The notes: generated from the sequence alone by a model not told the origin. Shown: positions 16,813 through 25,838, numbered from the stretch's first letter. The stretch: DNA of 62,205 nt from Planctomycetota bacterium (GCA_022562915.1 JADFOJ010000008.1:1-62205); one strand, 5' to 3'. Numbers and translations: made by a program.

Positions 16813-18411
16813 ATGGAACGCAGAGTCAACGCCCGGTCTCTCACGTCGATTTGCATCGCGATGTGTATTGCGACTGCCGCAGCCCCGCGGGCCCATGGCC
16901 AGAACGTCGTTCGGCTTGTGGACAAGACAGCGCAAGGGCCGGGACATGATGGACTCACTTGGCCAACTGCCTACCGTGATCTTCAGGACGCGCTCGATGA
17001 AGCGAGCAATCCCGCATTTGGAATTACGCAAATCTGGGTAGCAGCAGGGCAGTACAAGCCTACGAATCCAGCCGATCCGGATGACCGCGCGGCAACCTAT
17101 ACGCTCGTCGACGGCGTGGCGGTTTACGGGGGCTTTGCCGGAACCGAGTCGGACCTCAGCGATCGCGACACGGTCGCCAATGACACCCGACTCGTCGGAA
17201 GCTTCGACAATGGCCCGTCCAATAACAACGGCCTGGACGATGATTTCCGGCGATACCATGTGGTCACTGCCATAGATGTCCAGCCTCCGACACGACTCGA
17301 TGGGTTCTTGATCGAAAACGCCCAGGCTGATGCAATAGGGGGAAACGAAAATGTCGGTGGAGGGGTGCTTGTGCAGAACTCCAATCCCCTGATCATCCGC
17401 TGTACCTTTTGGCACAATAAAGCGTCAGATAAAGGTGGGGCAATCTACTTTGAGCCGCCACCATCGAACCCGGTCTTCGAGATCATCAATTCGGTCTTTA
17501 TCGACAACCTTGGTGATGATCAGCGCAGCGGCGGGGCGATGTACAACGTGGCTGGGCGGCCTGCCTTCACCAACTGCTCCTTCACCGGCAACAAGGTCGT
17601 CGGCAATGGCGGGGCGATCTACAACGATGACGGCACACCGACGTTCATCAACTGCACCTTCGCCGGTAACCATAGTGGTGACGCCGCGGGCGGCGGAATC
17701 TTCAGTACCGGTGTAAGCGGCCACGCCACTCTCACAAACTGCATCCTTTGGGAAAACGTCGCAGAGTTCGGCACTGTAGGGGAGCAGCAGATCACCGGAT
17801 CTGCGACCGTCACATACTGCTGCATTCAGGTTGGTCCTGGCGAGCCCGTCTATCCCGGCGAGGGAAACATCCGTGTGAATCCGCTACTACGGGGTTCACC
17901 CAGTTGGGGTACTCTTGATGACGACACGCGGCTCCTGCCCGGCTCGCCATGTATCGACACCGGAAACCCGGATGAAAGTTTGATTCCCGACGATGGCTTC
18001 GACATCGACAACGATGGCATCTTTGCAGAGAAGACGCCCGATCTCGATCTTGAGCAGCGCATCGTGGACGCTGACGGCGTTCCGGGGGCCGTGGTGGACA
18101 TGGGGGCCTACGAGTTCTTCGCCTGCGTCGGTGATGTTGACGACAGCGGGGCTGTGGACATTCTGGATTTTCTCGCGCTGCTGGCGGACTGGGGCCCCTG
18201 TCCGGCACCATGCCCGCCGTTGTGCGCGGCGGACCTCGACGGTGACTGTACCGTGGGCATCGTTGATTTTCTCGCTCTGCTTGCTGACTGGGGCTGTGGT
18301 GATCCGGGTTCTGAGCCATTCCCGGAATCGGCCCAGGAGTGTATCGATCGGTATTGGCCCGATGTTGGCAAGGTTTCGACGTGCATCACCGCGCTGGGCC
18401 TCATGGAATAA
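16813..18411 (+). CDS. Secreted right-handed beta-helix protein with dockerin-like modules
   Basis: A 532-residue protein with a signal peptide (ICIAMCIATAAAPRAHG). The body has the polymorphic-membrane-protein/pectate-lyase style of beta-helix coils: repeated GGA-I-Y and F-x-N-C-x-F/I-x-x-N. It ends with VDMGAYEF, typical of choice-of-anchor Q proteins. Two dockerin-like modules follow (GDVDDSGAVDILDFLALL..W and DLDGDCTVGIVDFLALL..W). Unlike its paralogues, it then carries an extra tail of about 40 residues with two Cys (QECIDRYWPDVGKVSTCI). AAGAGG 7 nt before ATG 16813 supports the start. It is a paralogue of the gene at 43716. Likely surface-exposed, possibly polysaccharide-binding, but no catalytic motif is evident. 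Confidence 0.85.
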   Translation: MERRVNARSLTSICIAMCIATAAAPRAHGQNVVRLVDKTAQGPGHDGLTWPTAYRDLQDALDEASNPAFGITQIWVAAGQYKPTNPADPDDRAATYTLVDGVAVYGGFAGTESDLSDRDTVANDTRLVGSFDNGPSNNNGLDDDFRRYHVVTAIDVQPPTRLDGFLIENAQADAIGGNENVGGGVLVQNSNPLIIRCTFWHNKASDKGGAIYFEPPPSNPVFEIINSVFIDNLGDDQRSGGAMYNVAGRPAFTNCSFTGNKVVGNGGAIYNDDGTPTFINCTFAGNHSGDAAGGGIFSTGVSGHATLTNCILWENVAEFGTVGEQQITGSATVTYCCIQVGPGEPVYPGEGNIRVNPLLRGSPSWGTLDDDTRLLPGSPCIDTGNPDESLIPDDGFDIDNDGIFAEKTPDLDLEQRIVDADGVPGAVVDMGAYEFFACVGDVDDSGAVDILDFLALLADWGPCPAPCPPLCAADLDGDCTVGIVDFLALLADWGCGDPGSEPFPESAQECIDRYWPDVGKVSTCITALGLME

Positions 18412-18471
18412 CTGCTTCGAACACGCCTTCAGTCGATGGCCACCTCCGCCGCGACCGGCGTATGCGCAGCA

Positions 18472-19473
18472 TCATGGTGACGTGGCAAGGTGCTCCAGCA
18501 CGTGGTCCACCTCGGTGGGGCTGCCCATGATCACGGGGGTGCGCTGGTGCAGTGCCTTGGGTTGGATCTCCAGCAGAGGTGTCGTACCGGCGTACGCCTT
18601 GCCGCCGGCCTGCTCGACGATCATGGCCAGGGGATTCGCCTCGTACATCAGGCGGATCTTGCCGTCGGGGTTGCCGGTCGTCGGCGGGTAGAGGAACACG
18701 CCGCCCTTGATCAGGATCCGGTGCACGTCGGCGACCATGGATCCGATGTAGCGGCTGGAATACCCGTTGCCGTGCGCCCAGTCGAGGTAGCGCTGGTACC
18801 CCTCCGGGAACCTCGACCGGTACGCCTCGTTGATCGAGTAGCTCTTTGCCGCGCCGGGAATCCTGACGTTCTCCTGCACCAGCAGGAACGCTCCGACGGT
18901 CGGATCGAGCACGAAGAGGTTCACCCCGCTGCCGGTCGTGATGGCAAAGACGCACGACGAGCCGTAGAGCATGTACCCGGCCGCGACCTGCTTCGTGCCG
19001 GGCTGAAGCAGCGACGTCTCGATGGGGTCGGCATGGGAATCGTGGTGAAGAATACTGAAGATCGTGCCGACGCTCACGCACGCGTCGAGGTTCGACGACC
19101 CGTCCAGCGGATCGAAGAGAATGCAGTACGGCCGGTCTTCCTCGGTGTGAAGGATGATCGGCTGGTCGTTCTCCTCCGAGGCGAGCAGGGCCACGCCCGC
19201 CCGCGAACCCAGGCACCGCAGCAGCGTCTCGTTGGCGATGACGTCGAGTTTCTGCTGATCGTCGCCGCTGGCGTTCCGCGAGCCGATCGAGCCGAGCACG
19301 TCCTCGATCCGCGCGCGGCGGATCTTGCTCGAAATGATCTTCGCCGAGAGCGTCATCGCCGCCAGGATCCACGAGAAGGTCCCCGAGGCGCCGGCATGGC
19401 GCTGCTCCTCGGAGAGGATGTGGCTCTCCAGTGTCGTCAGATCGTCGCCCACTGGGAGTTCGGCAGCGGTCAT
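18472..19473 (-). CDS. fbp: Fructose-1,6-bisphosphatase class I
   Basis: Hydrolyses fructose 1,6-bisphosphate to fructose 6-phosphate in gluconeogenesis or the Calvin-type cycle. It has 333 residues, the family's usual length. The metal site motif DPLDGSSN is at 121-128, with Glu100/Glu101 before it and the sugar-phosphate region YPPTTGNPDGKIRLMYEANP near the C terminus. GAGGT just upstream supports ATG 19473. A GTG at 19521 would add 16 residues that do not match the family. The gene is convergent with the beta-helix gene and divergent from the thiolase. Confidence 0.95.
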   Translation of the reverse strand: MTAAELPVGDDLTTLESHILSEEQRHAGASGTFSWILAAMTLSAKIISSKIRRARIEDVLGSIGSRNASGDDQQKLDVIANETLLRCLGSRAGVALLASEENDQPIILHTEEDRPYCILFDPLDGSSNLDACVSVGTIFSILHHDSHADPIETSLLQPGTKQVAAGYMLYGSSCVFAITTGSGVNLFVLDPTVGAFLLVQENVRIPGAAKSYSINEAYRSRFPEGYQRYLDWAHGNGYSSRYIGSMVADVHRILIKGGVFLYPPTTGNPDGKIRLMYEANPLAMIVEQAGGKAYAGTTPLLEIQPKALHQRTPVIMGSPTEVDHVLEHLATSP

Positions 19474-19616
19474 CTCTACCTCGTTGATCGTCGCAATGGG
19501 TGGCCTCCGTGTCGTTGCCACACCGTCGGCGGCTTCCGCTCTCTTTCGACGATTGTACAGTGCCGCGGCGGCAGGCCCCTAAGATAGTCCCCCCCAACCC
19601 GGTGGAGTACCCAGCC

Positions 19617-20792
19617 ATGACACACCCCGTCATTCTTGCCGCCCGGCGAACCCCCGTCGGCAGGTTCCTTGGAGGATTGAGCCGCGTGCCGAGCCCGCAA
19701 CTGGGCGCCTTCGCCATCGAGGCGGTTCTCGAGGAACTTCCGGCGGCGAGGGATCACATCGACGAGTGCATCATGGGCTGCGTGCTCCAGGCGGGTCTCG
19801 GCCAGAATCCCGCGCGCCAGGCGGGGCTCAAGGCAGGGCTGCCCGACACGCTCAACGCCATGACCATCAACAAGGTCTGCGGGTCGGGGCTCCAGGCAGT
19901 CATGCTCGCCGCACAGTCGATCAAGGCGGGTGAGAACGATCTCGTTCTCGCCGGCGGCTTCGAGAACATGTCGCTCGCGCCGCACCTGGAGTACGTGCGC
20001 ACCGGCATTAAGTTCGGTGACACCACGATGCAGGACCACATGGCCCACGACGGGCTGAGTTGCCCGTTCGAGGGATGGCCCATGGGCAACGCCGCCGAAC
20101 ACATCGCCGCCAAGCACGGTGTCACGCGCCGGGAGCAGGACCGCTACTCGGCGCAGTCGCACCACCGCGCCGCCGAGGCCACGAAGAACTGCTGGTTCAA
20201 GGCGGAGATCGCCGGGCTCTCGGCCGGGCAGCTCAAGCAGAAGCAGGCCGTGGAGACCGACGAGGGCTTCCGACCGGACACGTCCGCCGAGAAGCTGGCG
20301 AAACTGAGACCCGTCTTCGCCAGGGACGGCACCGTGACCGCGGGCAACGCGTCGCAGATCTCAGATGGCGCCGCGGCGATCATCGTCGCCAGTGAGCACA
20401 AGGCACGCGAGATCGGGGCCGAGCCGCTTTGCCGGATCGTCGACTCCTGCACCGTCGGTGTCGCACCCAAGGACATCTTCGACGCGCCGGCGCTGGGGAT
20501 CAGTACGCTCCTGAAGCGCAATGACCTGGCCGTCGACGACATCGACCTCTTCGAGCTCAACGAGGCGTTCGCGGCCCAGGTGCTCTCCAACATCGCCGAG
20601 CTGGGTATCGCCCAGGACAAGCTCAACGTCTGCGGCGGCGGCATTGCGCTGGGGCACCCCATCGGTGCCAGCGGCGCCCGTGTGCTCACGACGCTGATTC
20701 ACCAGATGCAGCGAACCGGCGCCACCCGCGGCGTGGCCAGCCTGTGTCTCGGCGGCGGCAACGCGGTGTCGATGCTCATCGAGCGCGGTTGA
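19617..20792 (+). CDS. Acetyl-CoA C-acetyltransferase (thiolase)
   Basis: A 391-residue thiolase. The acyl-accepting Cys88 lies in NKVCGSG, the active His in GGGIALGHPIGASG, and the NEAFAAQ motif before it. The final Cys motif reads CLGGGNA rather than the common CIGGGQG. It condenses or cleaves acetoacetyl-CoA, with a role in fatty-acid, butanoate or isoprenoid metabolism; biosynthetic and degradative types cannot be told apart here. GGTGGAG about 9 nt before ATG 19617 supports the start, and the frame is open upstream into the fbp leader. No beta-oxidation partner genes are adjacent. Confidence 0.95.
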   Translation: MTHPVILAARRTPVGRFLGGLSRVPSPQLGAFAIEAVLEELPAARDHIDECIMGCVLQAGLGQNPARQAGLKAGLPDTLNAMTINKVCGSGLQAVMLAAQSIKAGENDLVLAGGFENMSLAPHLEYVRTGIKFGDTTMQDHMAHDGLSCPFEGWPMGNAAEHIAAKHGVTRREQDRYSAQSHHRAAEATKNCWFKAEIAGLSAGQLKQKQAVETDEGFRPDTSAEKLAKLRPVFARDGTVTAGNASQISDGAAAIIVASEHKAREIGAEPLCRIVDSCTVGVAPKDIFDAPALGISTLLKRNDLAVDDIDLFELNEAFAAQVLSNIAELGIAQDKLNVCGGGIALGHPIGASGARVLTTLIHQMQRTGATRGVASLCLGGGNAVSMLIERG

Positions 20793-20968
20793 TGTGAGCG
20801 GCCGTGGCGTTTGCGGACCTCGCCCGGCGATCGGCGCGAGTCGCGCCGGTGCGACGAGTGGTTATCGCTCAGTAACCTGGCCGCGCGTCTCATCCCCGTG
20901 GCGGGATTGACCGATGCAACGCGGAGTCTTTACGGCCCCGTGGCGTCGGCGGAGGGAGAGTCACCAGG

Positions 20969-22126
20969 ATGGACGTACACCGGCTCCGATCGGTCCTCGA
21001 TCTCGTTATTTCGGAGCACGCCAGGCTCGGGGTCGATCACAAGCTCGCGCAGGTCCTGCAGGCGCTGAGCGTGTGCGTCTCGAACCCCTCCAGCGGCTCC
21101 GATGAACAGTTCCGGATGGCGCTGACGGACATGCTCACGGCGCTGCGCCGCGCCCGCACCAACGACTTCGTCGAGAGCAGTCGGCGAATCCTCGTGGAGA
21201 TCCGGGGAGAACGGCTCACCGGCAACGGCCTGGCCGAACGGGTCCTCGACGTGGCCAACCAGCGACCGTTTCTCGCCGCGCTCGCCCGCGAGACGGTGGT
21301 CGGGATCGCCGACGACCTGCAACAGGGCCTCGGCGCGTGCGCTGCGGCCACGGCGTCGCTGGAACACCTGAACATCGGACCGGTGCAACTGGAGCCCGAC
21401 GTCTACGAACTCGGCATCCTGCTGCCGGACAGCCTGGTCCGCGGCGACCTCGAGCGACTGGTCGACGAGCTGAAGGGCTGGAGCACGATGCTGCGGGAGT
21501 TCATGCCCATGGTGTCCCCGTTGGCGCCGGAAGTGGGGTTGCGGACGTTCAGCGCGAAGCGATTCGAGCTTTCGGTTCGCCTCGATCGGGACGGTGCGCT
21601 GGCGCTGGGCACCATCATCACGAAGATCTACCACCTTTTCGGCAAGGTGCAGGCCAATCGCCGCAAGGCGGCCGAGCTGGAGCGGCAGAGCTATCCCCCC
21701 GAGCTCGTCGGTCACATGAAGGACTACGAGAAGCTGATCGTGCCCGAGGGGCTGAAGGCGATCCGGGAGGTCGTCTCGGCGAAGTTCCTCAAGACCGACA
21801 AGCGCCCCAAGGAGGTCGACAAGGTGCTCGAACGCAGCCTGCGGTTCCTGGCGATTCGGATCCGCGACGGCGTGGATGTCGAGATCCTCGGCCCGCAGGC
21901 CGTCGATGCCGCGGCGACCGCCGACCAGCGGACACCCGCCGGCGAAGAGGGCGACACGCTGCCGCACCACGTTCGCGCGGCGCTGCTCATGGCGAGCCGT
22001 ATCCCGGCGGCCGGGTCAGCGCAACCGGCGGCGACCAGTGCGCCGGTGGCCGAAGAGAAGGCAGCACAGCTGCCGTTGAGCGTGCTCACCGCCGAGAGCG
22101 ACCAGCAGCAGCAGCAGGCGGCGTAA
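20969..22126 (+). CDS. Conserved-looking cytoplasmic protein of unknown function
   Basis: A 385-residue protein with no signal peptide or membrane helix and no domain I recognise. It appears largely alpha-helical (long amphipathic stretches near 60-120 and 215-290), with a short beta-rich segment around 180-210 (EVGLRTFSAKRFELSVRLDR). It ends in a low-complexity Ala/Pro/Gln tail with a run of five Gln. The Lys/Arg-rich helix near 225-280 could bind RNA or a partner, but this is speculation. It is coded like its neighbours and preceded by GGAGGGAGAG, so it is clearly a gene. A family A repeat follows within 14 bp of the stop. Confidence 0.75.
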   Translation: MDVHRLRSVLDLVISEHARLGVDHKLAQVLQALSVCVSNPSSGSDEQFRMALTDMLTALRRARTNDFVESSRRILVEIRGERLTGNGLAERVLDVANQRPFLAALARETVVGIADDLQQGLGACAAATASLEHLNIGPVQLEPDVYELGILLPDSLVRGDLERLVDELKGWSTMLREFMPMVSPLAPEVGLRTFSAKRFELSVRLDRDGALALGTIITKIYHLFGKVQANRRKAAELERQSYPPELVGHMKDYEKLIVPEGLKAIREVVSAKFLKTDKRPKEVDKVLERSLRFLAIRIRDGVDVEILGPQAVDAAATADQRTPAGEEGDTLPHHVRAALLMASRIPAAGSAQPAATSAPVAEEKAAQLPLSVLTAESDQQQQQAA

Positions 22127-22139
22127 AGCGTCGAGGCGC

Positions 22140-22178
22140 GGGTGGCACGGTCGAGCGAGCGAAGCGAGTTCGCCCGTG
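22140..22178. repeat. Dispersed repeat, family A (single unit) in a convergent gap
   Basis: Begins with the exact arm GGGTGGCACGGTCGAG (22140-22155), has a GAGCGAAGCGAG-type centre and ends CGCCCGTG. It fills most of the 62-bp gap between two converging genes, like the copies at 12117 and 27130. Confidence 0.8.
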
Positions 22179-22188
22179 TTTGGACCGG

Positions 22189-22782
22189 CTACTGTGCGGA
22201 CGCGATCTCCTCGTCGTGCCTCACCTGGATGCGCAGGCCGAGCTGGTGAAGTTCGCGCCCCGCGCGGCCCGTGAAGCCCACCCCGACGTAGCGGTGCCGG
22301 TTGTCCTCGGAAAGCGTATCGAACACGGTCGATGACGTCGCGCCCGCCGAGGGCCGTCCGAATGTCTTCGTTCGCGTGTTGGTGACGATGGTCAGCTGGT
22401 TGATCTCGCTGCCGCCGAGGGCGTGGATTCCGATGATCTTCTCGTTGCGGCCCAGTTCGAACACCTCCACGTGACGGCCTGTGTGGCCGCGATGAGGCGT
22501 GTCCTTGATGACGCCGTTGCGCTCGTAGCTCGTCCAGATGGCTGTGACGCGATCGCCGTCGATGCCGACGTGCACGGCAGTGATCCGGGCGCCGACCGGA
22601 ATGATGTCCGCAAACGTGAGTCCACGCGGCGCGCCGAAGACGGGCGAGGAGATGAACTCCCGCTCGATGCCGCGCCGGGTGAACGCCGCCCCGCGCGGAG
22701 CGCCGGCGGCGCATCCGGCCGCCGTGAGCATGATCGTGCCCAGGAGCCACGACAACCGGACATGTAATCTTGATCCACTCAT
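22189..22782 (-). CDS. Lipoprotein with jacalin-like lectin domain
   Basis: A 197-residue protein. The signal peptide ends in a lipobox TAAGC (Cys24), so it is a predicted membrane-anchored lipoprotein. Residues about 60-190 have the jacalin-like beta-prism pattern: a repeated I-x-x-I-x-x-x-x-x-x-x-I start, ENEKIIG-like strand VFELGRNEKIIGI, INQLTIVTNTRTKTFG, and a closing VGFTGRAGRELHQLGLRI. Jacalin-like lectins bind mannose or galactose; the ligand here is not predictable. GGGAG 9 nt before ATG 22782 supports the start. It is divergent from plsC, with 53 bp between starts. Confidence 0.72.
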   Translation of the reverse strand: MSGSRLHVRLSWLLGTIMLTAAGCAAGAPRGAAFTRRGIEREFISSPVFGAPRGLTFADIIPVGARITAVHVGIDGDRVTAIWTSYERNGVIKDTPHRGHTGRHVEVFELGRNEKIIGIHALGGSEINQLTIVTNTRTKTFGRPSAGATSSTVFDTLSEDNRHRYVGVGFTGRAGRELHQLGLRIQVRHDEEIASAQ

Positions 22783-22835
22783 CGGTTACACTCCCGATCT
22801 CCGGCACGACGCCGATAACTCGTGGGGAAACACCG

Positions 22836-24083
22836 GTGCGTCCGGTGTACATCGGATGGAGGGCCGCGGTGCACAAGCGCGTGTTGGAAGCCGGGTACCG
22901 CTTTCGCCCGCCCCGGCCGAGCCGGGCATGGCAATGGCTGCTGGCGCCCCTGCGACGCCACCTCGTCCATGGAATGTACCGGGTTGACACCATCGATATT
23001 CGCGGCGAGCAGCACATCCGCGAGGCCCTCGACGGCGGCGGCTCGATCATGTTCACCATGAACCATCCCGCCCACGGCGATCCCTTCGTGATCATCGAGG
23101 CCATGTGTCGTCTGGGCGTGTCGTGCTGTTACCTGGCTGCGTGGCAGGTTTTCACGGGCTGGTTCGGACTCAAGGGGTTCGCCTTCCAGCGGCTGGGAGC
23201 ATTCAGCGTCGATCGGGAGGGAACCGACCTTCGCTCCTTCCGGGCGGCCGTGGACGTGCTGGTTGAGGGCGCGCACTCGCTGGTGATCTTCCCGGAAGGC
23301 GAGGTGTACCACCTCAACGACCGCCTGACGCCGTTGCGGGACGGCGCGGCGACGATCGCCCTGGCCGCACAGCGGCGCCGGAGCAAGTCCGGCGCGGGAC
23401 CGGTCCGCATCGTGCCGTGCGCGCTGAAGTACTTCTACCTGGAGGATCCCACGCCGATCCTCGAACCGATCATGACGCGGATCGAGCGGCACCTGTACTG
23501 GCGGCCCCGGTTCGACGCGCCGCTGCGCGACCGCGTGTACCGGGTGGCCGAGGGACTGCTGGCACTGAAGGAACTTCAATACACGGGTGAGCTCGGCCGG
23601 GGGCCGTTGCACACACGCATTGCGGCGCTCACGGAGCACATCCTCACGGTGATGGAGCAGCGGCGGCTCGGCACCGGCGGCAAGGGCACGATTCCCGAGC
23701 GCGTCAAGACGCTGCGCCATGACATACTGGCCGTCCTGGAAGAGGTTCCCCGGGATGCGGCGCAACCCGGCGACGAACGCGACCTGGACGACCTGCACCT
23801 GGTCACCCAGTTGTTCAGCTATCCCGGTGACTATCTCGTCAGCGAACCGTCGATCGAGCGGATTGCCGAAACGATCGACAAGCTCGAGGAAGATGCCCTG
23901 GGCGCCGTGGATGCCGGGGCGAGAATGCCGCGGCGGGCGGTCGTCTCCTTCGCGGCGCCGCTCGACCTGCCGGAGCCGACCGACCGGCGTGCCGGCCGAT
24001 CGGCCGCGGCGCCGGTGACCGCGCAGATCGAACAGGCTCTCCAGGAAAAGCTCGACTCGATCACCGCGTCCGCTGCCGTATGA
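22836..24083 (+). CDS. PlsC-family 1-acyl-glycerol-3-phosphate acyltransferase-like protein
   Basis: A 415-residue protein. The acyltransferase domain is in the first 250 residues, with H-x4-D as HPAHGD (His77, Asp82) and the FPEGE motif at 152-156. The C-terminal 170 residues are charged and helical with no recognised domain, so it is longer than a plain PlsC of about 240 residues. It probably transfers acyl chains to a lysophospholipid or related acceptor at the inner membrane face. GTG 22836 is chosen because GGGGA lies 8 nt upstream; a TTG at 22770 would overlap the divergent gene start. The next gene begins 8 nt after the stop, suggesting cotranscription. Confidence 0.82.
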   Translation: MRPVYIGWRAAVHKRVLEAGYRFRPPRPSRAWQWLLAPLRRHLVHGMYRVDTIDIRGEQHIREALDGGGSIMFTMNHPAHGDPFVIIEAMCRLGVSCCYLAAWQVFTGWFGLKGFAFQRLGAFSVDREGTDLRSFRAAVDVLVEGAHSLVIFPEGEVYHLNDRLTPLRDGAATIALAAQRRRSKSGAGPVRIVPCALKYFYLEDPTPILEPIMTRIERHLYWRPRFDAPLRDRVYRVAEGLLALKELQYTGELGRGPLHTRIAALTEHILTVMEQRRLGTGGKGTIPERVKTLRHDILAVLEEVPRDAAQPGDERDLDDLHLVTQLFSYPGDYLVSEPSIERIAETIDKLEEDALGAVDAGARMPRRAVVSFAAPLDLPEPTDRRAGRSAAAPVTAQIEQALQEKLDSITASAAV

Positions 24084-24090
24084 TGGGTAC

Positions 24091-25503
24091 ATGCACACCC
24101 CTTCCGAGCCCGGCACCGCCGAGGTTCCCGCGTGCGCGAGCCGGGAGGGTTTCCCGTCAGCCTCGGTCCGGATGGACACCAGCGAGAGTGACCGCCTGCC
24201 GATCCTGATGGAGATGGTCGCGGCCTTGAGTCGTGCCGAGGACGCCAACGAGGTGCTGCGCGCTTTCTCGGAGGGGTTCGCCCGGATTTACGGCCCGCAG
24301 GGTTACGTCTCGATCTCGACCCGCGGTCTTGCGCCGGGCGAGTACAAGATCACCCGTCTCATCGACGATGACGTCCCGGCCAACATGACCAGGGCCGATC
24401 CGTGGAAGGACTGGTCACGTCTGCCCACGCACCGCGGCGGGTTCCTGGGCACGATCATCCGGTCCGCCTACCCCCAGGTCGTCCACAACCTGTACCTGCG
24501 CGGCGACCCGGTCGTCGGCGACGCGCTGGCGAAGTACGGTTCGATGCTGGCGATTCCGCTGTTCGATGACGGCGAGCCGCTGAACTGGTCGATCACCTTC
24601 CGCGAGGACGCGGCGGGGTTCTCGCTGCGGGACCTGGAGGAGACGCTCCTGCGGAGCAACCTCGGCGGCGCGACCGTCAAGAACACGATCATCACCCGGC
24701 AGTTGAAGGAAGCCCACGCGGCACTGCGGCGGGAGGTCGAGCAGATCGCGAGCATTCAGAAGGCGTTGCTGCCCGCCTCGATTCCGGACATCCCCGGTCT
24801 GGACATCGACGTCAGCTACACCGTCTTCGACCAGGCAGGCGGCGACATGTATGCGCTGCGCCCCCTGCGGCTACTGGATTCCGAAGCGGTGGGTGACGGG
24901 CCGGGCGTCCCCGGCACACCGTGGCGCATCCTCGTTGCCGACGTGTCCGGCCACGGGCCGGCGGCCGCGGTGGTCATGGCCATGATGCGGTCGATCATCG
25001 ACGCGTACCCGCGCGAGCCGGCCGGACCGGCGGAGGTGATGGAGTTCGCAAACCGCCACCTCGTCGCCAAGCAGATCGAGAGCCGCTTCGTCACGGCCTT
25101 CTTCGCCATCTACGATCCGACCACGCGGCGTTTCACCTACACGCGGGCGGGTCACAACCCGCCGATCTGGATGCGGCCTGACGGCAACGGCTGGGACATG
25201 GCGCGTCTGGACGCCAACGGAGGCCTCCCGCTGGGGATCATGGACAAGGTCGACTACGAAGAGACGACGATCACCCTCGAGCCGGGCCAGACGCTCGTGC
25301 TCTACACCGACGGTATCACGGAGGCGATGTCGCCCGACGGGCGCATGTTCGGCGTCGAGGGGATCGAGGGTGCGCTCACCGAGTGCACCGGTTACCCGCA
25401 GTGCGCCATCGGGCACATCACACTGTCACTGCAGGAACACGAGGCCGGCGTTCGACCGAGCGACGATCAGACGATCATCGTGATGCGGGTCGAGGAGACC
25501 TGA
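24091..25503 (+). CDS. GAF-domain and SpoIIE/RsbU-type PP2C serine phosphatase
   Basis: A 470-residue cytoplasmic signalling protein. Residues about 30-210 form a GAF-like sensor, followed by a helical linker of about 30 residues and a PPM/SpoIIE phosphatase domain from about 235 on. Metal-binding acidic motifs are visible: DQAGGD (Asp247), ADVSGHG, and the terminal PSDDQT. RsbU/SpoIIE phosphatases dephosphorylate STAS-domain anti-anti-sigma proteins and so control stress sigma factors; no STAS or RsbW partner is in the window. The start at 24091 is 7 nt after the plsC stop; ATG 24172 is an alternative that would shorten the disordered N terminus. Confidence 0.88.
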   Translation: MHTPSEPGTAEVPACASREGFPSASVRMDTSESDRLPILMEMVAALSRAEDANEVLRAFSEGFARIYGPQGYVSISTRGLAPGEYKITRLIDDDVPANMTRADPWKDWSRLPTHRGGFLGTIIRSAYPQVVHNLYLRGDPVVGDALAKYGSMLAIPLFDDGEPLNWSITFREDAAGFSLRDLEETLLRSNLGGATVKNTIITRQLKEAHAALRREVEQIASIQKALLPASIPDIPGLDIDVSYTVFDQAGGDMYALRPLRLLDSEAVGDGPGVPGTPWRILVADVSGHGPAAAVVMAMMRSIIDAYPREPAGPAEVMEFANRHLVAKQIESRFVTAFFAIYDPTTRRFTYTRAGHNPPIWMRPDGNGWDMARLDANGGLPLGIMDKVDYEETTITLEPGQTLVLYTDGITEAMSPDGRMFGVEGIEGALTECTGYPQCAIGHITLSLQEHEAGVRPSDDQTIIVMRVEET

Positions 25504-25599
25504 GCCGGGGTCCCGGTGTCTCCCGAAAACCTCGTCTGGAGTCGTACGGGCGTGAAACTCCGACCCTGCTGCTGAGCACCCGCGGTGATGGGGGCCACG

Positions 25600-25838
25600 T
25601 CCGTCGAGACCGAGGCAGGATTGATCGAGCTTGACACGTGGGTCGCCGACCAGAACACGGGCCCCGAAACACCGATCGAGCAGCGCGATCAGCCCACGCC
25701 GCGCGCCCCCTGGGACTCGGAACGCTGGCGGACCGCCTCGGTAAGTCGAGAAACGCACTCCAGACCGTGCACGAGCCATTCCTGATCCGGCACGGTCTTA
25801 TCGTGCGAACGCCCCGCGGGAGGTTGCCGGCTGCTTGA
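25600..25838 (+). pseudogene. ruvB: Decayed 3' remnant of ruvB (Holliday junction helicase)
   Basis: The 379-bp stretch between 25503 and 25883 has no intact gene, but two frames carry the RuvB C terminus. 25600-25662 encodes SVETEAGLIELD and onwards, like the region before the winged helix. 25707-25838, in another frame, encodes GTLADRLGKSRNALQTVHEP followed by FLIRHGLIVRTPRGR and a stop, closely matching the RuvB winged-helix end (EPYLI..G...RTPRGR). A frameshift separates the two blocks, and the AAA+ domain is missing altogether. A functional ruvB is presumably elsewhere. The call rests on a remembered family consensus. Confidence 0.6.

Noticed and set aside
20793..20968. Possible small gene or RNA between the thiolase and the unknown gene
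   Set aside because: Only the leader with a Shine-Dalgarno was seen; the short frames are compositionally random.
22770..22835. TTG start for the PlsC gene at 22770
   Set aside because: Overlaps the divergent lipoprotein start; GTG 22836 has a ribosome site and a family-like N terminus.
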